DNA of 64,000 nt, from assembly GCA_963970005.1 (NCBI GenBank), contig CAXAMN010023673.1:686620-750619 (forward strand). The letters run 5' to 3'. The notes below the pieces were generated by a model. That model worked only from the letters and a program-made list of their open reading frames with translations. It was not told the origin of the DNA and made no database searches. The stretch is from Durusdinium trenchii (taxonomy: Eukaryota; Sar; Dinophyceae; Suessiales; Symbiodiniaceae). The first letter of the stretch is position 1. Each line of letters begins with the position of its first letter. Made by a program: the position numbers and the translations under genes. This document shows positions 35,300 through 47,086 of this stretch, one piece after another.

Positions 35300-35660
35300 A
35301 TTTAAAACAGAAATCGAAAAACCAGTCAAAGCACAGTCAAATCGAAAAGTCAACATCAAAAAGCACATTGAAAAGTAAAAGAAAATCGGTAAAAAATAAT
35401 CGAAGAAGCGTCAAAAAAATCAAACATAGACCACTGCTCGAAAAAGTCAAAATAAAATCAACAAAAGTCGAAAAAACAACGTCAATCAAAAAGTCAAAAT
35501 TACACAACAACTCGAAAAAGTCGAAAAAGTCAACCGCTCGAAAAAGTACTAAAACAAGTATTTTTAAAACATAACAACTCGACAAAGTAAAATACAATCA
35601 AAAAATAGAAAAGTCGGAAAAAGTTAAAGTCAATATAAAAAAACACAAGTAAAGAACAAG
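35300..35660. repeat. A-rich low-complexity tract (AAAAGTC units)
   Basis: Irregular repetition of AAAAAGTC and GTCAAAA over about 350 bp, with the complementary motif GACTTTTT just downstream (35710-35760), so the two parts could pair. The Lys/Ser-rich open frame at 35023-35574 spans the gap and this tract and is not a gene. Confidence 0.8.
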
Positions 35661-35965
35661 TCGGATCTGTGCAACTTGACTGGTTTTTGCCTGTCTTAAA
35701 CTTGTTGATTTGACTTTTTTTACTTTGACTTTTGGGGCTGACTTTGTTTTACTTTTTTCAATTTTGAAAACAGGCTCTCTCCAATGAAAGATTTTTATCG
35801 ATATATATATATATATTGTTTGTCAACAAGGAAGAATTCCACATCAAACTCTTTGAGTTGCCAAGCATTCCAGAATGGGCCAGAATGGGTTCTGATCTAA
35901 CTAAAGTGCCGTGGGCTTACTGTGATACCATGTGATACGTCATTGCATGGACCAAGACAACGTCA

Positions 35966-36306
35966 AGCAAGCAAGCAAAGCCAAGCCAAGGCCAAGGCCA
36001 GGCCAGGTCAGCAAGCAAGCAAGCAAGCACGCACGCACGCACGCACGCACGCAAGCAAGCAAGCCAGCCAGCCAGCCAGCCAGCCAGAAAGCCAGCCAGC
36101 AAGGCCAAGCAAGCAAGCCAGCAAGGCCAAGCCAGCAAGGCCAAGCCAGCAAGGCCAAGCCAGCAAGGCCAAGCAATCAAGGCCAAGCAAGCAAGGCCAA
36201 GCAAGCAAGGCCAAGGCCAAGCAAGCCAGCAAGCAACCAAGCAAACAAGCAAGGAAGGAAGGAAGGAAGCAAGGCCAAGCCAGCCAGCAAGCAAGCAAGC
36301 AAGCGT
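35966..36306. repeat. Minisatellite of CAAG, CAGC and GGCCAAGC units
   Basis: Blocks of (CAAG)n, (CACG)n, (CAGC)n and GCAAGGCCAAGCCA with almost no T on the + strand. All overlapping long open frames (Ala/Lys/Gln/Ser or Leu/Ala/Cys/Trp repeats) come from it. A (GGAA)n tract follows at 36606-36632. Confidence 0.92.
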
Positions 36307-37120
36307 TTGGCTTCGCTTAGGAAAGGGTTGAGAGGAGACTTTGCGATTTTATGCAATGGCACCAGCCGCCAAACTCCCAATGTTCAGGATTCACGGCCTG
36401 GTAGCAACGGTGTTCGAGCTCCTGGCTCTTGGCAGGGTGGCCCAGTCTCGGTTCGAGTTGGCCGAGTAAATGAGGAGCGGAAAAGCAGTTCCACGCGGGG
36501 TAAAACCAAACACAAACAGGTGCTGCAGTAAGCAATCCGACACTGTGAATACATTGTGTGTTGATCAACTAGGAATTGCAAGAACACACACAGACATGCA
36601 AGTGAAGGAAGGAAGGAAGGAAGGAAGGAACACAAAAAAGAAGATCGAGGGGCCAGCAGACAAGCAGCCAATTCTGTTAAAGTAGAACCTGGAACTTGGT
36701 GTCCAGAATGCCGACGATTCATAATAATGATGAAATTGGTTTCATTACAACTACAGGCTTTCCTGCAGCCGCATCAATGATACTCATTCCGAATGGGCTC
36801 ATTCCTGTGCCTTTGCAACTGCAGTGAATGGCGCAAGCTCCTTGCCAAGATGTCTTTAAGACGAGGGTCCATATACTAGTACTTGTGGATGTAGAATGGA
36901 CTTTAATCACATATTTGTCGCAGGTGCCCCACGTCCACAAAATGTGTAAGGCTAGGAAAACTAGAGTGAATGCATGGTCAAATCCTTTTCGTTTGCAGAA
37001 AGAAAGTACGTAACATGTAGTGCAGTGGAGTCAAATATGTAATATGACGACCCATTCATGTTTGTTCAGGAATCTTGTGGACAGTTCTTGCTGCAAACCA
37101 ATGTGTAACCAATCGCCCAG

Positions 37121-38110
37121 TCGCATCCTCATTGCCAATGTTGGTGACTCACGGGCAGTCCTATGCCGGGCAACAGCTCAAGGCAGCAAGTTCCTTCCTT
37201 TTGGAGAAGCATGCTGAAGTGCTGAAGCATGTGGATGTCGATGTTTTTCTCGAGGAGAAGAAACCCATTTGCATGCCTTCCGTCTCTCAGAAGATCACAA
37301 GCCAATCGTGAGCGTCCTAGTGCATGAAGCTGTTAGGATGTGTTTGCTTGTGTGAAAACTTGGTTCCAGGGAGTTCATGAATGATGGTGTGGTGTTTCAA
37401 AATGTTTGGATGAAAACTTAACATAGCAAGCATAGCTGATGCATGTGTTCAAGATTTTGTCATGCACCGGTTTGCCAGGTTCCAACTGAGCAAAAGCGAA
37501 TCGAGGAGCATTTGCGGTCATTTTGGTTGGGCCTGCACATAGTAAATTCATGTTGCATTTAGCAGTCAACTGCCGAACCAAGTTTGGACTTGCAGGGGCT
37601 ACGATCCTCTAAGCTAGTAAGCGGCAGTGGTTTGTAGTTGTTGTTTGTCCTTTTTCGTGCCCTCAACAACACACAGTCAAAGTAAGCGACTCCGTGTGCG
37701 CACCTTCAAGTTCAAGCGTGTCAAGTCCAATGAGCCAACAAAGGAAGACACAGGATGTGAATTCGCTGTGGCATTGATAAAGATGATAAAGGTCTGACTC
37801 AATCCTCAATCCAAAGCCTACTTTCCGTTCCTCATGCTTTCAATAAGGCTGCCACATACAGAGGGAGAGTGTTCCGCCATTTGTTCTATAGTGGCTGAAT
37901 TGTGCTGCAGGCCAAAGGGGGCATTGTGGACCTCCAGGGGGTTTGGCGCGATCAATGCTCAGAATATATAGTGCAAAGAAATGAGAACAGGAAGCATTTG
38001 CAGCAATGAGATGGATGGGCAACCAAGCTACGAATCAGGTCTTTACTCCTGGCCCAGCAAATTTCGCAGGCAAGCACATAGCTCGATGGGGTCAAAGCCT
38101 CAGTCGACTT
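37121..38110 (+). CDS. PP2C-type Ser/Thr phosphatase, five exons of the catalytic core (partial gene)
   Basis: Five exons splice in frame: 37121-37182 (SRILIANVGDSRAVLCRATA), 37255-37307 (HAFRLSEDHKPI), 37481-37507 (VPTEQKRIE), 37911-37949 (AKGGIVDLQGVWR) and 38039 to about 38110 (VFTPGPANFAGKHIARWGQS). These are consecutive core motifs of metal-dependent PP2C phosphatases, which dephosphorylate Ser/Thr on Mg/Mn. Donors are GC, GT, GA and GA in order, and each acceptor is AG. The N-terminal DGHGG exon and the C-terminal metal-binding DG exon were not found. Where SRAFGD is expected the frame reads GQSLSRL and then a TAG, so either a further intron starts here or the copy is broken. It may be a partial gene split by long introns or a decayed paralogue. 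Family call is strong. Confidence 0.75.
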
Positions 38111-38767
38111 TAGGCAAGTCTTCAAATCCGTCAAGACGTTGGGACGTAAACTGTGCCAGAAGCACATTTACCCAGGCTGAGTAGGCCATAGTAGACCGAT
38201 TATAGGAAGGAGCCCATCCCAAATGAGTCTGCGGTATATTGTTGAATAGATCTATTTTGGTGGAGATTTAGAATTAGAACGAGTTGGGGCAACTGTATGA
38301 GATTTAGACACTTGAATGGGATGCTCGAGGAAACAGACATGTTCCAGTTGGGACTGGGGCCAGCTGGGCTGGCCTTTGCCCAGGCCTCGCAGTGTCCAGG
38401 GCCTTTGGAGATGTTCTGTTGAAGGTGCCTTGGTCAGAGCTATGCTGTGCTCACAAGAAATTGTAGTATTTCAAATCATTCCCGGTTGACATCGGGATCC
38501 CTGCTTTACTTTTGTAAGATCGAGCGTATGAACCAACCTATTCAAGAAGCCGCTGAATGTATTCAATCATCCTCAATCCATTTGGGCCCAGCAAGAAGAA
38601 CATAGTTTCTTTCAGCATAGACATGGTGTCAAAAGACGGTGAAAGGTCTTTCAGAGACGTGTTGACCGTGTCCACTTCCCGTTCAGCACTGCATGTTTCA
38701 GCGTTGCAGTGGGGGTTCATGGGTCACTCACGGTCACTCCAGACCGGTCCTGGGAAAGCATAGAAGA

Positions 38768-38872
38768 TCTTAGTAGCGTTCTTGTTGCTAGTAGCGATGC
38801 CAGGAGCCCCTAGTAGCGTCCTTGCTCCTAGTAGTAAGGCTAGGAGCCCTTAGTAGTGTTCTTGCTCCTATG
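38768..38872. repeat. Minisatellite, CTAGTAGCG core
   Basis: About five units such as CCTAGTAGCGTCCTTGCTCC and CTAGTAGCGATGCCAGGAGC. A (TA)n tract follows at 38876-38898. Confidence 0.8.
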
Positions 38873-39424
38873 TGTATATATATATATACATATATATACC
38901 TGCTACTGTGCGACTCAAGGTTCTTTTTTCGCATTGACAGAACGTGTGGAGAACACATAAGAGCACGACACAACATGACACCACGGTCTTTGACCGTGGA
39001 CCCTTAGATGATCCAGATAAAGCTCTGCAAGGAGCCAGAGAGGTATGGGTGCATGGGAGTACTGCTTGGTGCCTCAGCTCGGCCTTTGGGCCTTCCTGTT
39101 TCTTTGCAGTCTTCGAGTCTTCCAGATGCTTTTGCAAGTCCAATGTATAGAAGGCAATGTTCTTGGTTACAGCAACACACACTACCCGTAGCAGCAAGAT
39201 TCTTCTCTTGTTCATTTTGTCAGACCAATGTTATCATCCGTACTTAAGTTATCATTCCCTTTATTCATGCCATACTCTATCCGGCCGCGTCGAACCATGC
39301 AACTAAAAACCTCCATCAATTTCCGTACTGCGCGTCGCATGTCGCATGGGATCCTCAACAATGCATAAATTAAACTATATACTTATGTGTTTAAAATATA
39401 TAGAATACATTGGAATACTCCCGA

Positions 39425-39475
39425 TCGCTACTAGTAACAAGGGCATCGCTACTAATACCCCCGATACCTACTTTT
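39425..39475. repeat. Short inverted copy of the CTAGTAGCGATG minisatellite
   Basis: GATCGCTACTAGTAACAAGG then GCATCGCTACTAATACC, the reverse complement of the core seen at 16.4 and 38.8 kb. Confidence 0.7.
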
Positions 39476-41163
39476 CTGATATGTCATGCTAGTTTCCGGC
39501 GTTTTGGGCACGTTTCAGATGTTTTGGACACGTTCTTAATTCATTTCACACATGGGGGCAGTTGCTAGAGAGACTAATGGTCAGTGAATGGTTCTTGAAG
39601 AAAGACCGTTTGGCGGCAAACCAAAAGTCTGAAAAATTGCTTTTGGAGCCACAATTGAAGATGCCGGGGATTTTGTCCACAAATCTTGAATGCATTTTAA
39701 AAAAGAGAAAATTAGATATGTTGGGACAAATTTTGGGGGGGTGAGGGTCAAAAGTCCTTGGTATGGGATTCACGGTTTATGAAGCAACTTGTTTGGGGAA
39801 CCTTGAATCCAAGCAACAATATGCTCAAACAGTTTGTGTTGTCCAAAACTCCAAGTAGCATGGAGTCGAACACTACTAAGTGCATTAAACTAAGTGCATT
39901 AAAGATACCTGCTGCAAGATAACCTAGGTAGATGTCATGGATATTGATGTGAAGTGCGGCAATGTCCACTACTTTCGTACACCTCGGACTTGTGGGGGAA
40001 TCTCGGATCTACACATTTGTCAGACCTAAAATTCTCCAAGTTGGGTAGCTCGTTGACAATAGCTCTTCAGCCTTTGTGGGGAATTTGCTAGTGTTGGTGC
40101 CTTTTGATATAGTAGTCGATAAAGTAATGCGGACAGCTTTATTGATACAGTTGAAACATATTGGAGGTGCTTTTGACGCTATAGATCTTGGAGGACTGTT
40201 TTATTATGGAGAATGAGTTGCAAAAGGGGCCTCATATACCTGCTTGTATGATGACCAGCGGCATGGTACTGCTATTCCTTTGTTTGTGGCATTCATGATT
40301 ATTCATGCATGCGTTAGCAATTCAAGGTAAATACTTTGAAACAGTTAATGTATATACAGTCGTCAATGGTGCAGGAGCTTGGGCGTGGGCATGATTGAAT
40401 TTGACATTCGATTAGGTATGACATTGAGTTTGGAATGGTATGTGCACGTTTAATCATGCTCACGAAGTGTGCAAAGATTTTCCCTTTTCACGTGCTTGCA
40501 TATCACAATGTGCTGTACAACTCAAGACAACTCGATGGTCGTTGTGTGTTGTTGTATGCAAGTATATAGGTGTGTGAGTTTGTCGGCCGTGCGATAAGCA
40601 TCACACCTTGAAAGCGCATTTTGTAGCGTTTGATGCAGCAGTATTTTGGGCATTGTAGACCATGTTGGTCCAAGTCTATTCTAGCAAGTTCTTTCTTGTC
40701 TGCTAAATGTGTATCAAAACACAGCTGTTTCTCAATTCTCAAATCATGTTTTGCTGTCCGCGTTTGTGCCCACCAGAAGCTAGCATGTGTGTGTGTGTTA
40801 AACAAATGGAAGCATTACCTTTGAGCACTGAGCATCGATTGATCCATAGGCTCCATAGGCAGAACATTGTAGATTGATTGGCAGCCAAGGCCAGGTGGAC
40901 TCATCACAGCCATGCCAGAGATTCGAGTTTTTGACCTTGAACCAGCACAAGTGGAGTGCTCAAGATGTCCATTGTTTGTTTAGTTGTTTGCCCTGTTGAA
41001 CTTTGAATGCTGACTTAGTGCCTTAGTGCTGCATATCTCAGCAGGTTATCATTTGCAAGCTTCTTTGAGAACATGATTGCTGTGCCTCTTCAGCAGGTCC
41101 AGAACACATGAGATGAGATTGGCCCCAGTTCACAGTCCTTGATTCACTTCGCATCACTTCGCC

Positions 41164-44105
41164 ATGGTGGGGACAAAGGATTCCTTTGAGGTGGCGGCAG
41201 CACCCCGTGCTGCAATAGAAGAAGTGGAAAATGCTACAAATACCCATCACTTGGAGAGCACACTCGCAGGATTGAAAAGCCTTCGCTACAACAGCTTTGG
41301 CCCAGGGAAACCCTGGCTTGATGTCGACGGGACGCTCATTTGGTCACCCTTGAGGATCAAAGTCGCAAAGATGGTGTTCTCGCAAGGATTTGAGACCATG
41401 ATGGGAGCAGTTATAGTGAGCAATTTGATTCTAATATGGTTTGAGGCAGACCGCGATGCGCAGTGCTATCCAACATTTGCAAATAACCTCCAAGATTGTC
41501 CGCACCGCAGCGATGCCAGCTCATGGATCAACATCCTGAATTTGATTTTGTTGCTGACATACACTTTTGAGTGTGGGATACGCTTCTTCGTGGAGCGCAC
41601 CCACTATTGGTACAATGCCTGGAATATGATCGACTTGGTGACTATGATATTGGGATGGTTGAGCTTGATCTTGGCATCAGTGGTAAATCTGAGCTTGCTG
41701 AGACTCACACGGCTTGTGCGTGTGGTTCGCGCTGTTCGGGTCTTCATCTCCGTGCCAGAATTCTACTTATTGATCACTGGGCTTTACAGTTCGATCAAAG
41801 CGATCTTGTTTGGCTCGATGATGCTTGTCATAGTGATCTTGTTTTGGGCAGTCATTGCTGTGGAACTGCTGCACCCAGTGGTATCAGCCCTGGATACTTT
41901 TCCTGAAACATGTACCCGTTGTCAGCGCAGCTTTCAAGATGTGGCTTCAGCTGGCGTGACATTTTTCCAGCAAATTGTTGCAGGTCACTCTCTGGAATTA
42001 TGTCCTATTTTGTTGAAGTATGTTCAATCATCTTCAGAAAAAATCCATACAGCATGTTCGAACAGCCTTTGACTCCCTACCCCGCAGTCAAAAGTACTTG
42101 AAACTTTCGGATTTCTCTTGGCTCTCGCAGGTATTTTTGTGGTTCGTTCGGCGACTTCGCAAAATCAGTGCTAGCACCTGACCTGCCACAGTCCCCGTAA
42201 TCCCCGTGCTGTGAGTGACCGAGCTTTGGCCAGAACCCATCACGAGCACAACATGGAAGCAAACCTAGCAGACTTACATCCGGTTTAGCTGACCACAGAC
42301 GCGTTGCAGGTCAAAGACTTGCAGGAGAGCAACGACAGGTTCAAATAATTATCAGACTGCCAATGCAAGATCTGGGGCAAACTCAAAGACACATCACCTC
42401 TTGCAGACACCCATATACTGCACTGCACAACCGTAGATTATGATGACTCTTCCAAAGGGTTTGGCTGCATCGACAGATAACACAGCTCCTTTTCCTGCCA
42501 CAACTGCTGCACTTTCCACTACGATTGCTGATGTTGCTGCTGACGACCAAAAAAGTGCCAATGAAGCTCCTGCAGTTTGAAACAGAGAAGCCCTTTGCTT
42601 TTCTATTCAAAGATTAAAGGAACCCTTGACAGAGTCGCTCGCATCCCCTAGTCACCGCTTGGTTCCACTGGCTATTGTTTCCTACTGGCCGCTACTCTTT
42701 CGACAGATGCCAGTGTTTGTGCAGTTTCCTAGCAACGACCCAGTGAGCAACAAATGTAGCCATGTGACAAAATTGACGAGGCCGTAGCTTCTAGGTTGGA
42801 GGCCATCGCTTCTAGGTTGGTGGCTTGCTATTCGAAACAAAGAAAAACAAAATATGCCAAGTGTCCTCCCGTTTGCTGCAGGTGACTCATGGGGCGGGAT
42901 CTCCGTACCGTTGATCGAAGCAAACCCATTGAGTGGTGTCCTTCTTTTTGCCGTGATGATTTTCGTCGGACTGGGCATGATGAACTTGATTTTGGCAGTT
43001 ATTGTGGAGTGCCTTTCAAAAAAACAAATAGAATTTTGATACTTGTGGACCAAGTGTTGTTGTAACAATTGGCGGGGTTGAGATGTGTTCTGTTTCCGCG
43101 AAACTTCTTTGTTCAATCCCAAACTCTCCAAACATGAGGCGTGCTACAGAGGCCCGGGAAAACGATCATGAACAGAAGATCAAGAAGAAAGAGGAAGAAA
43201 GATCCAAGAGCATGGTTGACCTTGCGAAGTTGTGTGCAAGCATGGACCAAAACAACAACGGTCTTGTGTCATTGCAAGAAATGCAAAATGGCTATGACCA
43301 GCTGGAGTCTTTTCGGAAGCTCATGCAACAGATGGACATCAAGCGGGACGAAATGCAAACGGTGTTCAGTGTTTTGGACAGTGATAGCTCAGGGGAAGTG
43401 TCGTATTTGGAATTTTGCCAAAATATCGGCGGCTTTCTGAAGCGGGATCCAATTATCATGCATTCTCTTGTGCATTATTCCGTGCTGGAATTGCGTAAGC
43501 TGATCAGGGACGAAGTGATGCAAACCTTGCATGACCAGCACACACAAGTGATGCAAGCTCAGAACAGGCTTCTTGCAGCTGTTGGGTTAGAAGAAGTGAG
43601 GTCAGACAGCAAGTCATATACCAGTTTCGTTGGACGTGAAAAACAGGAAGCATTTGCTCGACACCGCAAATCATCACAAGCTGGTTCAGGCGGTCCACCG
43701 ACACATAACACCCTTGGTTTCGGGAAAAGTGATCTCTTCGAGACCCTGGAGAAGATGGAGCAAGAACTGCAGCCGTTGTTGGACCGGGCTCAACAGATCG
43801 TAATATCCTTGGTCGACAAGGCGAGTGAAACCAGCCAAAGATCTGCCACCACAAATGCATCAAATGCATTGTCCAATTCAGAACAATTGCAGTTTGAAAT
43901 AGTCGAGGAGAGTGCAGACTTGGACAGCAAATTTCAAAGGCTGTGCGAGAGATTTCAAGAGCAACGGAAAGCAGCAGCATTGTTGCAAGACCACCTTGTG
44001 GATGTTCTCGAAGACTTAGAGCACTTCAGAGAGGATTCTCAGGGCCAGGGCCAGGGACCGAGTGGACCAAGTACAACGTTTCACAAGCGATTGTTCCATG
44101 TGTAA
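41164..44105 (+). CDS. Single-domain voltage-gated cation channel with two C-terminal EF hands, complete
   Basis: Three exons, 41164-41983, 42882-43008 and 43139-44105, total 1914 nt and splice in frame to 637 residues plus stop. Both introns (898 and 130 bp) are GT-AG. Helices: S1 about 77-95, S2 122-142, S3 152-172, S4 177-195 with Arg every third residue (R180, R183, R186, R189, R192), S5 202-236, and S6 290-314. The filter is AGDSW at 274-278, assembled across the first intron. Two canonical EF-hand loops follow: D352-E363 (DQNNNGLVSLQE) and D396-E407 (DSDSSGEVSYLE). Such one-domain channels, which assemble as tetramers, include bacterial Nav/NaChBac and the protist EukCat group; the acidic filter suggests Na and/or Ca conduction, and the EF hands suggest Ca feedback. 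Ion selectivity cannot be read from sequence. The long C-terminus contains charged helical stretches. Confidence 0.9.
42775..42832. repeat. Inverted minisatellite copy inside the channel's first intron
   Basis: GCTTCTAGGTTGGAGGCCAT is repeated about 2.5 times. It is the reverse complement of the GATGGCCTCCAACCTAGAAGC family. Confidence 0.75.
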
Positions 44106-45472
44106 ATCAAGTGTACCTAGTTGCAAGTGAGTAAACAGGCTGCATGTGTATATTATATGTATATATATATATATTTGCATGTCACACGAGGTTTCCCTAA
44201 TCATCCTAATTTGCTAAGAAGACTGCACAACAACTCAAGCAGCCTGTTGCCGTTGAACGAGCAACATTCTGCAAAGCAGATGACATGCTCAAATGACTCA
44301 AGTACACACATGAAATTGCCATGCGTAAAACCAAGAAGGTGCCAAGACTGCCGTTGGTGATTCCAGGAAACAAAGCAATTTTTAGCAATTGGGTCCACTT
44401 GTTCTGGACACCATCAGCAGAGCCTGGCATGGGTTATGCGGAAGGGTCAGAACTGATGAGAACTCTCCAAAGCTGCTCCATGTTCAACTAGGCTGGTTTC
44501 ATGAAGTGCCGCTTTACCTGTTTGTAGATGCTGGCTAAAGGCGTAGCTTGAGGCACTGTTCCGCAAGTTCACCTGGGCTGTTGCATGGGCCTGACCTGGA
44601 GAGGATTGGGTTTTGTCATGCAACATTGACACACTGGCGAGGATCGTTTCCTCATCTTGGCCTGTGATGGTGTCCGACTGAGAATACTGGGTCTTTAGGA
44701 GGTTCCACAACTTGTGACACTCTTGATACCGTGATACCAACTAAGGACGAAGTATTTGCCATTTGCCATTCAAAACACTGTTATATAATTGGTAGAATGA
44801 TCATGCCTTGCAGCTTCTGATTTGGCCCTCAAACCCTCGCTGAGAAATCGGACAGAGCCAAGGTGTCTGGGACGTTTTACAGGATGATGATGCAGTGGCA
44901 GTGTGCTCCAGTCAAGCAAGCAACTGAGCACAGAACACTGCCTTGATCGGAATATCACGTTCTAAATGTTCTAAAGGCCGAAAGGTTTCACAGGTCAGAC
45001 TTGACAATTGCACAGGCCGGTGCACAGGAAGCAGCGTTGGCACTGGTTCGCCGATCCTTTGCGGTTGGAGCCTAGGGGAGAGCAGCAAAGGTCGCAGAGA
45101 TTGTAAGCAAGAGGCCGCTAGCAATGAAAAACACACTCAGCCTTTCATTGCTTCTTATTGGTGCCAACCCTGATGAGTTGATGTTGGACACGTTTACGTT
45201 CAGGTTCCGATCCGAATCGCTTGTCTTACAATTTGGACAAACGCTTTCAGGCCGCCAGTGATGACAATCTCACTGCACTAGTGTTGACATGGAGAGATGT
45301 TGATTGAACCATCTTGCGGGAAAATATAGAGCTCAGGCTTTCTTGTGCATGTTGCGTCTTCCGTGCTCCTTGCATTCCCACAGTTCACTTCGTGCGTACT
45401 CTGCAAATTTCATGTTGATCACCTTGCAGCCTTGCAGCGAGCAAGAGATTTTGACTCCTGCCTGTGCTCGAC
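44106..45472. other. Spacer between the channel and the receptor gene
   Basis: About 1.4 kb with a (TA)n tract at 44158-44175. A minus-strand open frame of 97 codons (44447-44740) and a 74-codon one (44912-45136) are not recognisable. No promoter motif seen. Confidence 0.4.
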
Positions 45473-47086
45473 ATGGCATGGAGGCTCCGTGGTGTCCAAT
45501 GTATCCTACTGGGTCTCCTAGGAAGCTCAGCCAGGGGAAAGACGTGCTTCAAGGATGCCATTCAACCTGCGGATCGTGTTGATATCACCATGGATGGTGT
45601 GAGTATGCCGATCGGCGTGTGGGATCTTTACTGGGATTCAGGCCTCATTTTTGCACGAATTTTTCAGATTTTGGCATCAGAGAAACTGGGCTACAACGTG
45701 GAGATCTTGGGCGGATCCAGCAATAGCAATTCCGTTGTTTTTCGCCTCGCAGGTTGCAACGAATCTGATGTTCTTTCAGCATCATGCTTCTCAGCACCAC
45801 GACGCTTCCACTTTTCGTTCGAAAGCTGGGGGAACTACCAGCAATACGTCCCAACCCTGCTAAAAGAACTTGGAGATCGAGGGCCTGTGAATTTGGGAGG
45901 TGTGGGTTATCCAGGCACAGAAGGACTGCACGTCTTGGGCGGCGCAATCAATCGAGCGCTGTCAGATCGCGGCCTCTCGTTGCTGTACTACCGCAACTAC
46001 AATGCGGATTGGTTTCGGGTCAGGGTTCGACATTTATTGTTACATGTTGCTTTTTTGGAGCAAAGCCAAGAGCAAGGGTGACAGCAGCTGTTCATCGTCT
46101 TTTTTTTCCATGATTTTTTGGCTTATTCATGCTTTTTTGATCTTAATTGGTCTGTACATGTTTCACGTTACACAAGACCTCAAACCCTGCAGGTGAATGA
46201 CTACACTGCGAGGGTTTCAGATGTGAATTTGTCCAGGCTTGGAACTTGCGATGACGGTGTGAATACAGGCTACGGCTTTTTTGCGTCTGACTACCTAGCG
46301 GCAACAGGAGACACTGAAGGTGTGTACACCACCACCGAGGGCGAGGTGAGATTTAAGTGTTGGCAGGAAAAGTGGTGGGTCAGTCCGGCTTGCCGCAATG
46401 CCCCGCAGAACTGCTCGACACTCACCACTGGTTGGCCTGGGTGGGGTATGGGCCATTTGGTGCAGGCAGTGGCTTTCCATAACATGCCCATCGCCCTCGG
46501 AGTTGCCCTCCCAGGACAGAGCTCTGTGGATTAAGGTTGACAGGCAAAACATGCATGTTTGAGAATGCTTGAGAATGCCTCGGGTTTGATGAAACACGCA
46601 GGAGAATATGTATCGCTTGGCAAAGAATTGCAGAGTTTTATCTATTGGTGGCAGCCAGATGTAGGCTTTGTCGAGGAAAATGCAACTACGGTGATTCTAC
46701 CTCCTCATGACCCTGCAGCATACCTGAAGGGAGTTTTCAGCAGTGCAATGCAAGAGTACGTACTCACCAAATGGTCAGCTTCGGGCCTCCCTTTCACAGC
46801 AGACCGAGCCTTGGCATTAGCCCGTTCCATGTCAATCAGAGCGCCTGAGATTAGGGATATCCTTAGGGTGCATGCATCATTGATGCAAAACTCATCTTCC
46901 ACCCATTGGGATTCTGCGTGCGCCTGGCTGTTGCAAAACTCAACGCCTGAAATCTGGGAGCCGTGGGTCCCGAGCGACACGGCTTGCACTCGGGGCAGTG
47001 GCTTGGTGGATGCAAACGGCCAGTATGTCATGGAACGTGCAAGTGCCGTCGGATGTACTCTTTGCCCCGTTGGAACACGCTCGCAG
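45473..47086 (+). CDS. Receptor exons 1-3: signal peptide and OpuAC/ProX-like binding domain
   Basis: The ATG at 45473 opens a typical signal peptide (MAWRLRGVQCILLGLLGSSA). The text then follows the ABC-type glycine-betaine/choline binding proteins: GVWDLYWDSGLIFARIFQIL, ASEKLGYNVEILGGSS, then VFRLAGCNESDV, as in the family's Y-W-x-S-x-L, L-G-Y-x-V-E and A-G-x-x-D-V pattern. Exon 2 adds CWQEKWWVSPACRN, and exon 3 adds SFIYWWQPDVGF, a Trp-rich region like the aromatic cage loops of that family. Exon 3 ends in CTLCPVGTRSQ, starting the Cys-rich part. The ligand cannot be predicted; the cage residues were not aligned. Exon 1 to 2 is a GT-AG intron. Bacterial relatives are soluble transport components, so a membrane-anchored eukaryotic version is unusual. 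Confidence 0.68.

Larger units (their letters stand above)
38111..41163. other. Intergenic, no recognised gene apart from the minisatellites
   Basis: Searched by eye for missing 3' exons of the PP2C gene without success. Immediately upstream of 41164 there is no recognisable promoter. Dinoflagellate genes generally lack a TATA box and receive a spliced leader. Confidence 0.35.

Noticed and set aside
35917-36531. Ala/Lys/Gln/Ser- and Leu/Trp/Cys-rich frames up to 199 codons
   Set aside because: Direct translation of the CAAG/CAGC/GGCCAAGC minisatellite on both strands.
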